Assembly: GCF_004362895.1 (NCBI RefSeq)
Contig: NZ_SNXI01000002.1
Coordinates: 124,001-188,000 of the forward strand
From: Idiomarina aquatica
GTDB taxonomy: Bacteria; Pseudomonadota; Gammaproteobacteria; Enterobacterales; Alteromonadaceae
DNA: 64,000 nt
Direction of reading: 5' to 3'
Every line of letters starts with the position of its first letter. Positions within the stretch are counted from its first letter, which is position 1. The notes under the pieces are model-generated. The model was given only the letters and a program-made list of their open reading frames with translations. It had not been told where the DNA came from and did no database searches. The position numbers were made by a program, and so were the translations under genes. Below are positions 9,361-16,374 of the stretch, in pieces.

Positions 9361-10128
9361 ATGCTAAAACACGTTCAAATCATAACCTGTGTAATCACAC
9401 TCAGCGCCTGCGCCGAATACCAAGGCAGCAAGTTCGATAATCCGCGTATTGACTGTGGTGACTACGCCACTACGGTGCCCAATAACTTACCCATACCCGT
9501 TAAAGCTGAAGGTGCCTGGGCGATTATGGGCTCCTCGTCTGCCTTTGGCGCGGGAGCAAGTAGTTATAGCGAGAGCTGGGCCGGGCAATTAACCGATAAA
9601 CTGGGTCAACATGGCGTAGCGGTCGAGAATACCTCAAAAGGCGGCTACACCACCTACCATGCCTTGCCGGCCAGCTGCGATGTACCGTTTTACCGCAAAC
9701 AACCCGATCCCGAGCACAACCTGGATAAAGCCTTATCTTACGAGCCTCGCGTTGTCGTTATGTCGTACCCCAGCAATGACGCAGCCAGCGGCTATACCGC
9801 GCGCGAAGCCGCGGCCAATGTCTTGTTGATGCGTCAAAAGCTGGCTGACAAGAATATTCCGCTGGTCGTCATTTCCGCGCAACCGCGGCCGCTCAGTGCG
9901 GACGGACAAGAGGCCTTGTTGGGCTTTGATACGCTACTCAATGAAGCCATGGGCCCGTGTTTTGTTAATGTCTACGATAAACTGCATGGCACAGACGGCA
10001 AGCTCGTACCGGAATACGACCACGACACGGTGCATGTCACGAACGCCGGGCATGATGTGATTTATCAAGCATTGGCTGAAACCATTAACAGTAAACAGTG
10101 TATTGCGGTAAATGGCGTCGAATTATAA
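9361..10128 (+). CDS. SGNH/GDSL hydrolase family lipoprotein
   Basis: A 255-residue secreted protein. The N-terminus ends in the lipobox LSAC (Cys 17), so it should be a lipoprotein. The SGNH blocks are visible: 'GSSSAFGAG' near 57-65 with the nucleophile Ser, 'PSNDA' near 137-141, and 'DTVHVTNAGH' near 222-231 with the Asp-His pair. Such enzymes remove or transfer acyl groups on sugars or lipids. It overlaps the AlgJ/AlgX-like gene by 17 bp, so the two probably act together on a polysaccharide in the periplasm. It is the first gene after the rise in GC content. Confidence 0.78.
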   Translation: MLKHVQIITCVITLSACAEYQGSKFDNPRIDCGDYATTVPNNLPIPVKAEGAWAIMGSSSAFGAGASSYSESWAGQLTDKLGQHGVAVENTSKGGYTTYHALPASCDVPFYRKQPDPEHNLDKALSYEPRVVVMSYPSNDAASGYTAREAAANVLLMRQKLADKNIPLVVISAQPRPLSADGQEALLGFDTLLNEAMGPCFVNVYDKLHGTDGKLVPEYDHDTVHVTNAGHDVIYQALAETINSKQCIAVNGVEL

Positions 10129-11440
10129 ATTAAGTATAACGCGAGCGGCGAAGCAGGTTGACGGACTGCACGGCTTTGCACTCGACCAGCCGCAAACTTC
10201 GCAGACCATAACTGACGTTGAATTAAGCGGCGGCCGCTTGCGGTTTTTTGGCTGGGTATTAGCGGACGAAGACGGTGCAGTGCCATCCGTGTATATCAAA
10301 GAGGCCGGTCAGCGTCACCCGCTGCCATTGAATACCGAACGTCCGGATGTCATCAACACTGTGTTGGGGCAGCACGCCCAAGCACATCCCCAGTTAACCT
10401 GTGGCTTCGACCACTACCTGCAGTTGACCGCGGATAGCGCGGAGTTGTGTGTTGTGAGCAATGACCAAGAACACACGCTGTTTACCCTGTCAGTCGAAGG
10501 CAGTTTAAAGGTACTGGAAGGCAAAGACGGTTGGTTGTTTTTGGATAATGACGCCAATGACAGTGTGGCACAGCACACGGGTAAAATGGCCTTAGGGCTG
10601 TTATCACGTTGGGGCTGGCAACGGTTTTTTAAGCAAACGCAGCAGTTAGCGCAGCCCTTCGCGCTGATGATTGCGCCTTCTAAAGAAACGGTCTATCCAC
10701 AGTTTTATCCGATAGTCAAAGCCGGTCAAGCGCCTATAGAGCAGATGCTGGCGCTGGCACCGGCTGATTATCCTGTCGTTTACCCCGTTAGCGCCCTGGC
10801 GAACGCAGCCATGCGCACATTTCGTAAAAACGATACTCACTGGAGTTTACCCGGTGCCTCTGTTGCCAGTCATCAATTATTGGTGACGCTCGGGTTGGGC
10901 GAGCATTCGCGAGTATTTGCTAACGACACCTACGTCGAGCGCGATGTTATTGGTGACTTAGGTAATAAATTGTATCCGTCGGCGCTGTCGGCCGAGGTGA
11001 GCCTGAAGGGTGCTAACTATCATCCCCAAGTGGTTTATGATAATCAGTTACCGAACTTTGGCCGTGCGCTGATTGTTGATAATCCGGATGCCAACAGTGA
11101 TCACAAGTTGGTGATGTTTGCCTCGTCATCGGGTTACTCGATGCTGCACTATCTTTACCGCGTATTTAAACGCATTATATTCGTTCACTCGGCCGGTAAT
11201 GTGGATAAACAGCTATTACAAACGCTTGGTGGTGATTTTGTGGTAAGCCAGACCAATGCCCGTTTTGTCATACGTGCACCCAAGGTTGGCGTATCCGTTA
11301 AAAAGCTAATGCAGCAAAAACTGCGTGCCGAAACCGTCTCAGCTCGTGCTACACTCTTGCAAAAGTCACAGCAACAACAGCAAAAGCACCCAGACGATAG
11401 CGATATTCGGGTTTTGCACCGGTTGCTGGCTAACCGATAA
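10112..11440 (+). CDS. AlgJ/AlgX-like SGNH acetyltransferase-domain protein
   Basis: A 442-residue protein with the hallmarks of the alginate O-acetylation AlgX/AlgJ fold. The domain opens with 'GKDGWLFLDND' near 137-147, has 'SKETVYPQFYP' near 187 and the catalytic-type 'NDTHWSLPG' (Asp-x-His) near 240-248; 'FASSSGYSMLHYL' near 341 may hold the Ser. Residues 1-130 form an extra domain ('LRFFGWVLADEDG') that may bind the glycan. No signal peptide is obvious, which is odd for this family. The C-terminus is rich in Gln. It probably adds or transfers acetyl groups to the exopolysaccharide. No MBOAT (AlgI-like) partner was seen in the window. Confidence 0.7.
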   Translation: MASNYKLSITRAAKQVDGLHGFALDQPQTSQTITDVELSGGRLRFFGWVLADEDGAVPSVYIKEAGQRHPLPLNTERPDVINTVLGQHAQAHPQLTCGFDHYLQLTADSAELCVVSNDQEHTLFTLSVEGSLKVLEGKDGWLFLDNDANDSVAQHTGKMALGLLSRWGWQRFFKQTQQLAQPFALMIAPSKETVYPQFYPIVKAGQAPIEQMLALAPADYPVVYPVSALANAAMRTFRKNDTHWSLPGASVASHQLLVTLGLGEHSRVFANDTYVERDVIGDLGNKLYPSALSAEVSLKGANYHPQVVYDNQLPNFGRALIVDNPDANSDHKLVMFASSSGYSMLHYLYRVFKRIIFVHSAGNVDKQLLQTLGGDFVVSQTNARFVIRAPKVGVSVKKLMQQKLRAETVSARATLLQKSQQQQQKHPDDSDIRVLHRLLANR

Positions 11441-11469
11441 GTCAATAAGAACAGGAAGCGCCGCGGATT

Positions 11470-13185
11470 ATGCACCTTAATCAGCTAACAGGACGTTACA
11501 TCAGCTGGCTCAGTACCTTAACCGGCAAAGTGCAGAAACTGTGTTTTTGGGATCTTTACGCCTCGATTTTTTTGTTTCTGATTAACCAGGTAACTCAGGT
11601 CCTGGTCGTTTTTGTGCCATTAAAACTCCTGGTGATTATTGGCTCGGGCAGCGTTCCGGGATTTATTCAACAGTTTGTACCGACGCTCACCTACGAGGAT
11701 ATGATCACCTACCTGGCACTGGGCGCGGGGCTGGTGTACTTCCTGTATATTGTCAGTGATGTGATACTCACGCGCCGCGCGGCGGCTGCCGGTAAACACA
11801 TCATTCGCCATGCCAACAAAGTCTCGTTGTTTGATAAACAAGAAGACTTTACCAAAGACGTTTTTACGCGTGTCGCTCGCAGCTGGGGCGGTTATATCAT
11901 GGTCGTTGGGGGCATGGCGCTGGGCTTTTTGCTGGATTGGCGTTTGTATTTGGTACTGACCGTGTTAATGGTCTTGCAGTATGTCGGGGTGGGGTTGGTT
12001 TGGCAGCGGTTACAGCGCCCTGAGAACATTGCCAAACGGGCAGAATTTATCACGCGGCGCCCGTTTTTACTGAGCACCTTATCAGCGATAAATTTCGCTG
12101 TGGTGTTTTTAATGATGGTGTACTTCTTTTTGACCGAGGATTATAACTTTCTCATCGCCATTGCCATTATTCTGCTCACCCGCCAGGTGATGATCCGCTT
12201 TAATCTTGCTATTAGTGACGGCTTCTTTTTATTCCAGCAGGAAGCGAAAATCAGTGCGCTGTTTTTCAGTGAGGTGAAATTACAGCAGCAAGTCGGGCAT
12301 GAGGACAAATCCTTTATTGAGTTGTTACTGCCGGCGCAGCGGGGCCAAGTTTTTAGTGCCATTGAACGTGATACCGGCTTGCCGCTGGCGCAATATGCCT
12401 GGCAGTGGAATGATACCGGTATTCGTAATGTCGCCAGCTTTATTGGTCAGCGCGACGGCAACGAATTACTGTTAAAAATTTACCCGGTCAAACAAGAGAA
12501 GAATTTTTTATCGGATCAGCTCATGCTGCAGGAGCTGGCGGATAGCCACCCATTGGCAATGAACATGCTGGCGCACGGCGAAACCTTTGGTGTGCTGTAT
12601 TTAATTGCGGAAGGACCGGTTGGCGAGCTTGTGCCTGGCGCAGAGCGTGCTCAGGTGGTTAATGAGGTGCGTTTAAAAAGCTGGGCTTATGAGCCCGATG
12701 ACAGTTTACTCGATCGATTGTCGCGCAGCGCACCCATGGTGCATGAGCGCCTTGACGCGGATAAAGTGGCACTGTTGGCCATTGCCGATGATATTGATAC
12801 TGAGGCGTTGTCCGAATTTGAGCAACGTCTGCCGGAACTGGTAACGCATATTGATCAACTCCCGTTGTTTATATGGAACAGAAACATCGCGCCGGCGAAC
12901 ATCCGTAAAACGGACGATAAGCTGAACCTGTTGCACTGGCAAAATGTGATTGCAGAGCCGATTGGCATGGGCGCAAGCCCGGCCGAAATTGCAAAAATGG
13001 ACGCGGATGAACTGTTGTCAGCGATACATGAGGGGCGCAAAGACGCAAAGCATGTGCGTGTCTGCGATCTGATGTTGGTGGCTGCATTACCGGCGTTTGA
13101 AGGCGCGTTAAATGCACAAAACTTTAATGCCGCTGCAGCGCAACTCGGTAATTTGAATAAGCTGATCAACGAGTGTCTGCAATGA
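11470..13185 (+). CDS. Membrane protein with ABC-exporter-like TM region and degenerate kinase-like domain
   Basis: A 571-residue protein I do not recognise as a named family. Residues about 28-57, 75-100, 138-177 and 197-240 are hydrophobic and give about six membrane helices, laid out like the membrane half of a type I ABC exporter. No Walker A or ABC signature follows. Instead residues about 295-520 resemble an aminoglycoside-phosphotransferase/kinase fold: 'LLLKIYP' (Lys like the beta-3 lysine) and 'NRNIAPANI...LLHWQNV', which aligns with HGDxxxxN...IDWE but lacks the catalytic Asp residues. It may be a sugar-binding or sensing pseudokinase in the export pathway. It is followed with ATGA overlap by a GT2 gene. 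Confidence 0.5.
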   Translation: MHLNQLTGRYISWLSTLTGKVQKLCFWDLYASIFLFLINQVTQVLVVFVPLKLLVIIGSGSVPGFIQQFVPTLTYEDMITYLALGAGLVYFLYIVSDVILTRRAAAAGKHIIRHANKVSLFDKQEDFTKDVFTRVARSWGGYIMVVGGMALGFLLDWRLYLVLTVLMVLQYVGVGLVWQRLQRPENIAKRAEFITRRPFLLSTLSAINFAVVFLMMVYFFLTEDYNFLIAIAIILLTRQVMIRFNLAISDGFFLFQQEAKISALFFSEVKLQQQVGHEDKSFIELLLPAQRGQVFSAIERDTGLPLAQYAWQWNDTGIRNVASFIGQRDGNELLLKIYPVKQEKNFLSDQLMLQELADSHPLAMNMLAHGETFGVLYLIAEGPVGELVPGAERAQVVNEVRLKSWAYEPDDSLLDRLSRSAPMVHERLDADKVALLAIADDIDTEALSEFEQRLPELVTHIDQLPLFIWNRNIAPANIRKTDDKLNLLHWQNVIAEPIGMGASPAEIAKMDADELLSAIHEGRKDAKHVRVCDLMLVAALPAFEGALNAQNFNAAAAQLGNLNKLINECLQ

Positions 13186-14165
13186 GTTTGCCGTCCGTTA
13201 CCGTGTTACTCGCCAGTTACAACGGCGGCGCCTATATACAGGAGCAGCTGGCCAGCGTTTTGGCAAGCGAAGGTGTCACGGTTAACGTGGTGGTGCGAGA
13301 TGATGGTTCCACTGACGACACGGTGGTTAAGGCACAGTCTTTCGGTTCACGTGTCACGGTAATCCAGCGCACTGAACTTGAGCCTGATTACGGCCACTTA
13401 GCGAATTTTTCGGCGCTTTGTGAACATGCGAAGGCGCATACCAACAGCGACTACTACGCGTTTTGTGACCAGGATGATATATGGTTTGCAGACAAATTGG
13501 TGACGCTGGTCGATGCAATACGCGAAATCGAGGACGCAGGGCAAACTCCGGCGTTGGTGCACTGTGACTTGCAGGTGGTGGACGCCGACTTGCAACCACT
13601 GTCAGAATCGTACTGGCGCTATCAAGGGTTACCGGATCCGGGGCAGCATCGTTTGGATAAACTGATGTATCAGAACGTGGTCACCGGCTGCGCCTGTTTA
13701 TTTAATCGTGCGCTGTTAAATGCGGCGACGCCGGTACCTAACCAAGCCGTTGTGCATGACTACTGGTTTGCGCTGGTGGCAGAAGCCATCGGCAAAGTGA
13801 CATTTATCGACAAGCCCTTGTTGGCTTACCGTCAGCATGGCGCGAATTCAATTGGCTCGGTATCCTTTGATGACCAGCGCAGTTATTTTAAAAAGTTTCT
13901 GTATCAAATGTTGTGGCGGTTCCCGGGTAACCTGGCTGCCAGCCAGAGGCAGGCCAAAGCGTTACTCGAACGCTTTGAGCTGGAGCCGTCAAAGTGTGAA
14001 TTGCTGAGCCGGTTTGCCGCCTTCGCGCAACTCGGTGTGTTTAGGCGCGTACAAGAGGGACACCGTTTGTTGCAAACCCGACAAAAAAGCCTCGGTGAAC
14101 GTTTATATTTGACCGTGGTGTTTTTAATGTTGCCCCGCGAGCATAAAAAGGGACATAAAAAATGA
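13182..14165 (+). CDS. Glycosyltransferase family 2 protein, rhamnosyltransferase-like
   Basis: A GT2 enzyme of 327 residues. It opens with 'VTVLLASYNGGAYIQEQL', the signature of the WbbL/RfbN rhamnosyltransferase-like subgroup. 'VVRDDGSTDDT' follows near residue 38, 'FCDQDDIW' with the DxD near 90-97, and 'HDYWFALVAEAIGKV' near 195. The ATG at 13182 overlaps the upstream stop as ATGA and is preferred over the in-frame GTG at 13173. The downstream GT2 gene also starts with an ATGA overlap, so 11470-16110 is one polycistronic unit. It acts at the cytosolic face of the inner membrane on a lipid-linked glycan; sugar not determined. Confidence 0.83.
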   Translation: MSLPSVTVLLASYNGGAYIQEQLASVLASEGVTVNVVVRDDGSTDDTVVKAQSFGSRVTVIQRTELEPDYGHLANFSALCEHAKAHTNSDYYAFCDQDDIWFADKLVTLVDAIREIEDAGQTPALVHCDLQVVDADLQPLSESYWRYQGLPDPGQHRLDKLMYQNVVTGCACLFNRALLNAATPVPNQAVVHDYWFALVAEAIGKVTFIDKPLLAYRQHGANSIGSVSFDDQRSYFKKFLYQMLWRFPGNLAASQRQAKALLERFELEPSKCELLSRFAAFAQLGVFRRVQEGHRLLQTRQKSLGERLYLTVVFLMLPREHKKGHKK

Positions 14166-14872
14166 CGCAAACCGCCATTGTCATACCGGCCTTAAACGAA
14201 GCGCGTACCATTGCTGCTGTACTAGCATCGGCTAAGCAACTCGCTGTCGACGAGATTATTGTGGTGGATGACGGCAGCGACGACGATACCGCACGTATTG
14301 CTAAGCGCCAGGGTGTTACGGTGTTATCGCACGTGTCGTCGCGCTCGGCATGGTTAGCCATGCAAACCGGGATGCGTTATGCCGTTAAGCGCGGCTACAC
14401 CCGTGTATTGACCATGGATGCCGATGGCCAGCATACCGCAGAGTCTGCGCAGACCTTGCTGAACACCACGGTAAAAGCGGATGCGCTACTGATCGGGTCC
14501 TGCCCGGCACGGGGTTCGCGGTTGCGGCACACGGCCTGGTGGATGTTCCGGCGTTTAACCGGCCTGAAAGTGGGCGATATTACCTCCGGGTTACGGTTGT
14601 ATTCGGGTAAAGCGCTGCATGCCGCCGTGTCACGGCAGGCGTCGATGTTGGAATACCAGGATGTCGGTGTATTGTTGTTGATGAGTCATCTGGCGTTGGA
14701 TATTCGTGAAGTGCAAGTGCCGATGCGCGAGCGTGTGGGCGATAAATCGCGAATATTCAGCTCCTGGGGTAAAGTCATTTACTATATGATAACAACCTTG
14801 CTACTATGTGCGGCAAAAGCGTTCCCGCAAAAAAGTGCCAAATTAGAAAAACGATTAACACATGCTGACTAA
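14162..14872 (+). CDS. Glycosyltransferase family 2 protein, DPM/polyprenyl-phosphate type
   Basis: A compact 236-residue GT2 like dolichol-phosphate mannosyltransferase and undecaprenyl-phosphate sugar transferases: 'TAIVIPALNEARTIAAVL' at the start, 'IIVVDDGSDDDT' near residue 33, 'VLTMDADGQH' (DxD) near 82-91 and 'DITSGLRLYSGKAL' near 139, which matches the acceptor-loop motif of the DPM1 group. It probably moves a sugar onto polyprenyl phosphate or onto the growing glycan. It is followed by a DUF2304 membrane protein, overlapping 11 bp. That GT2-DUF2304 pairing is often seen, so the two likely act as a complex. Confidence 0.83.
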   Translation: MTQTAIVIPALNEARTIAAVLASAKQLAVDEIIVVDDGSDDDTARIAKRQGVTVLSHVSSRSAWLAMQTGMRYAVKRGYTRVLTMDADGQHTAESAQTLLNTTVKADALLIGSCPARGSRLRHTAWWMFRRLTGLKVGDITSGLRLYSGKALHAAVSRQASMLEYQDVGVLLLMSHLALDIREVQVPMRERVGDKSRIFSSWGKVIYYMITTLLLCAAKAFPQKSAKLEKRLTHAD

Positions 14873-15221
14873 CCCGCAAATTATTTCATCCATTATTGGC
14901 CTGGCCATCGGCATTATGATCGTATGGCTGGTTCGCCGCGATCATCTGGTGAGTAAAGACGGCGCACGCTGGCTATTGCTGGCGGTGTTAATTGTTCTGT
15001 ATAGCTTTTTCCCTAAATTGAATGATGCCATTGGCCTGGCGCTGGGTATCAGTTACCCGCCGATTATTCCGGTGTTACTGGGCTTTGGCGTGGTGCTGAT
15101 AAAAATGCTGTTATCAGATATTGAACGCGCCCGTATGCGGGTTGATATTGAACGTTTAGTACAGCGGATGGCGTTACTTGAGCGCGAATTAGAAGATGAG
15201 CGCAACAAAAACAACGACTGA
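14862..15221 (+). CDS. DUF2304 family membrane protein
   Basis: A 119-residue membrane protein with three hydrophobic stretches (about 8-24, 38-52 and 62-82) and a charged coiled tail ('IERLVQRMALLERELEDER') at residues about 95-115. Size, helix layout and position next to a DPM-type GT2 match the DUF2304 family, whose function is not established; a partner role for the neighbouring glycosyltransferase is commonly assumed. It overlaps the gene before by 11 bp and the GT2 after by 26 bp. Confidence 0.72.
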   Translation: MLTNPQIISSIIGLAIGIMIVWLVRRDHLVSKDGARWLLLAVLIVLYSFFPKLNDAIGLALGISYPPIIPVLLGFGVVLIKMLLSDIERARMRVDIERLVQRMALLERELEDERNKNND

Positions 15222-16110
15222 CAAGGTACCCTGGCTAACTCTTGCGGTATTGGTACATAACCCTGACCGCGCCTACCTTGATGATTTATTTGAATCGTTA
15301 CTGAAGCAATCTGAACCGTTTTATCTGGATATTATTGATGACTCGCCTGTAGCTCAGTCAGATATCAAGATACCCGATGCTTTGAATGCGCGCTATATCC
15401 GTCATAACAGTAATGCCCATGGCCTGTCCGGTAACTGGAATTTTGCCGTTCGTGAGGCGCGCAGTCGCTGGGTGAGTGTGCTGCATCAGGATGACATGCT
15501 GCATGCGGACTACACGCAAATTATTGCTGAATTGATTGATACCTACCCCAGAGCATCGGCGGTGTTTAGCCACGCCCGTATTATTGATGAAAATGGACGA
15601 CCGGCGAGCACGTTGGCTGACCGGGTAAAACAGCGTTTACTGAAAAAAATAGAGGGAACGCGGTATACACTCGCTGGTGATGAAGGCTCCGCGACCTTAT
15701 TGCGCGGTAACTTTATCTTTTGCCCCGCGGTATGTTTTAACCGCGACATGCTCGGTTTGCATGGATTTAATGAGCGTTGGAAAATGGTGCCTGACCTGGC
15801 GCTTTATCTGCATTTGTTGTTTAAGGGACACATGCTGGCCGGCAGTAAAAAGGTGGGGATGCTTTATCGTCGCCACCAAGCGCAGGCGACCGCAAAATAC
15901 CAGGCAACCGGGCTGCGCTTTGAAGAAGAGTTTGCTTTGTACCGACAAATGCTGCCGTGTTATGAACTCGAGGGCTGGTGGCGAGCGGAGCAGGCGGCAG
16001 AGCGGGCGACCATATTAAAGTTGCACGTGGGCAAAGAAATGTTGAGCCGTCTTTTGCGTGGGCAGGTTTGGCAGGCGTTAAAGCTGGGTCGGTATTTTTT
16101 CCGATCATAA
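15196..16110 (+). CDS. Glycosyltransferase family 2 protein
   Basis: A 304-residue GT2. It begins 'VPWLTLAVLVHNPDRAYLDDLF', has 'IIDDSPV' near 49 and 'LHQDDMLHADY' (DxD region) near residues 97-107, then 'GFNERWKMVPDLALYLHLLFKG' near 192. It starts 26 bp inside the DUF2304 gene and ends the operon. Its stop codon overlaps an A-tract that serves as the U-tract of a minus-strand terminator. The sugar it transfers cannot be told. Confidence 0.8.
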   Translation: MSATKTTTDKVPWLTLAVLVHNPDRAYLDDLFESLLKQSEPFYLDIIDDSPVAQSDIKIPDALNARYIRHNSNAHGLSGNWNFAVREARSRWVSVLHQDDMLHADYTQIIAELIDTYPRASAVFSHARIIDENGRPASTLADRVKQRLLKKIEGTRYTLAGDEGSATLLRGNFIFCPAVCFNRDMLGLHGFNERWKMVPDLALYLHLLFKGHMLAGSKKVGMLYRRHQAQATAKYQATGLRFEEEFALYRQMLPCYELEGWWRAEQAAERATILKLHVGKEMLSRLLRGQVWQALKLGRYFFRS

Positions 16111-16115
16111 AAAAA

Positions 16116-16230
16116 GCCCCACACAAGGTGGGGCCAAATGAACTTGGAGAAAGCTCTCCGGAACATCTGAGACTTTCCCGCTTGCCAACATTAGGGAGTC
16201 ACAGAGCCGCGTGTCCTTACCAGCTATCAC
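16116..16230 (-). ncRNA. Candidate small RNA ending in an intrinsic terminator
   Basis: Read on the minus strand this gap contains a promoter-like pair (next entry), then about 115 bases able to fold, then a textbook terminator: stem GCCCCAC/GTGGGGC (16134-16128 with 16122-16116) followed by seven U from 16115-16109. Internal hairpins are GGAGA-GCTT-TCTCC (16159-16146) and a bulged GACTCCC/GGG-AGTC stem (16200-16171). No open frame of note is on this strand. The same hairpin on the plus strand has A residues before it and no T-run after it, so it is not a good plus-strand terminator. No known RNA family was recognised. Confidence 0.45.
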
Positions 16231-16235
16231 GAATT

Positions 16236-16264
16236 ATTAGACTACATCTTTACATAGAGTTCAA
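16236..16264 (-). promoter_or_regulatory. Candidate sigma-70 promoter for the minus-strand RNA
   Basis: On the minus strand TTGAAC (16264-16259) and TCTAAT (16241-16236) are separated by exactly 17 bases. They match the -35 and -10 consensus at 4 of 6 and 5 of 6 positions. Transcription would begin near 16229. Confidence 0.42.
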
Positions 16265-16309
16265 ATTTTAATCATTATTTTTTAACGATTATGGCAATCG
16301 ATATCTTGC

Positions 16310-16338
16310 TTGATAGTACAGGCCATAGTCAGTAAGCT
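16310..16338 (+). promoter_or_regulatory. Weak candidate promoter for the SLBB export gene
   Basis: TTGATA (16310-16315) and TAAGCT (16333-16338) are 17 bases apart, 5 of 6 and 3 of 6 matches to consensus. They lie about 40 bases before the ATG at 16375, which has a GAGGG ribosome site. Confidence 0.27.
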
Positions 16339-16374
16339 ATCGCGGGTTAAGCGCACGGTTTTTGAGGGATCTTC

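Noticed and set aside
11470-13185. Calling this protein an ABC transporter permease-ATPase
   Set aside because: There is no Walker A, signature motif or Walker B after the membrane part.
13354-13599. Open frames on the opposite strand of the glycosyltransferase and secretin genes
   Set aside because: They are in GC-skewed shadows of well supported genes, lack ribosome sites and have no recognisable protein features.
16116-16134. Hairpin read as a plus-strand terminator of the glycosyltransferase operon
   Set aside because: On the plus strand the A-tract comes before the stem and CAAATG follows it; only the minus-strand reading has the U-tract.
16160-16200. Short similarity of the minus strand to the 5' part of E. 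coli 6S RNA (ATGTT-GCAAGCGGG)
   Set aside because: Only about 20 bases match, the 3' half that would close the long 6S hairpin is missing, and a terminator follows too soon.
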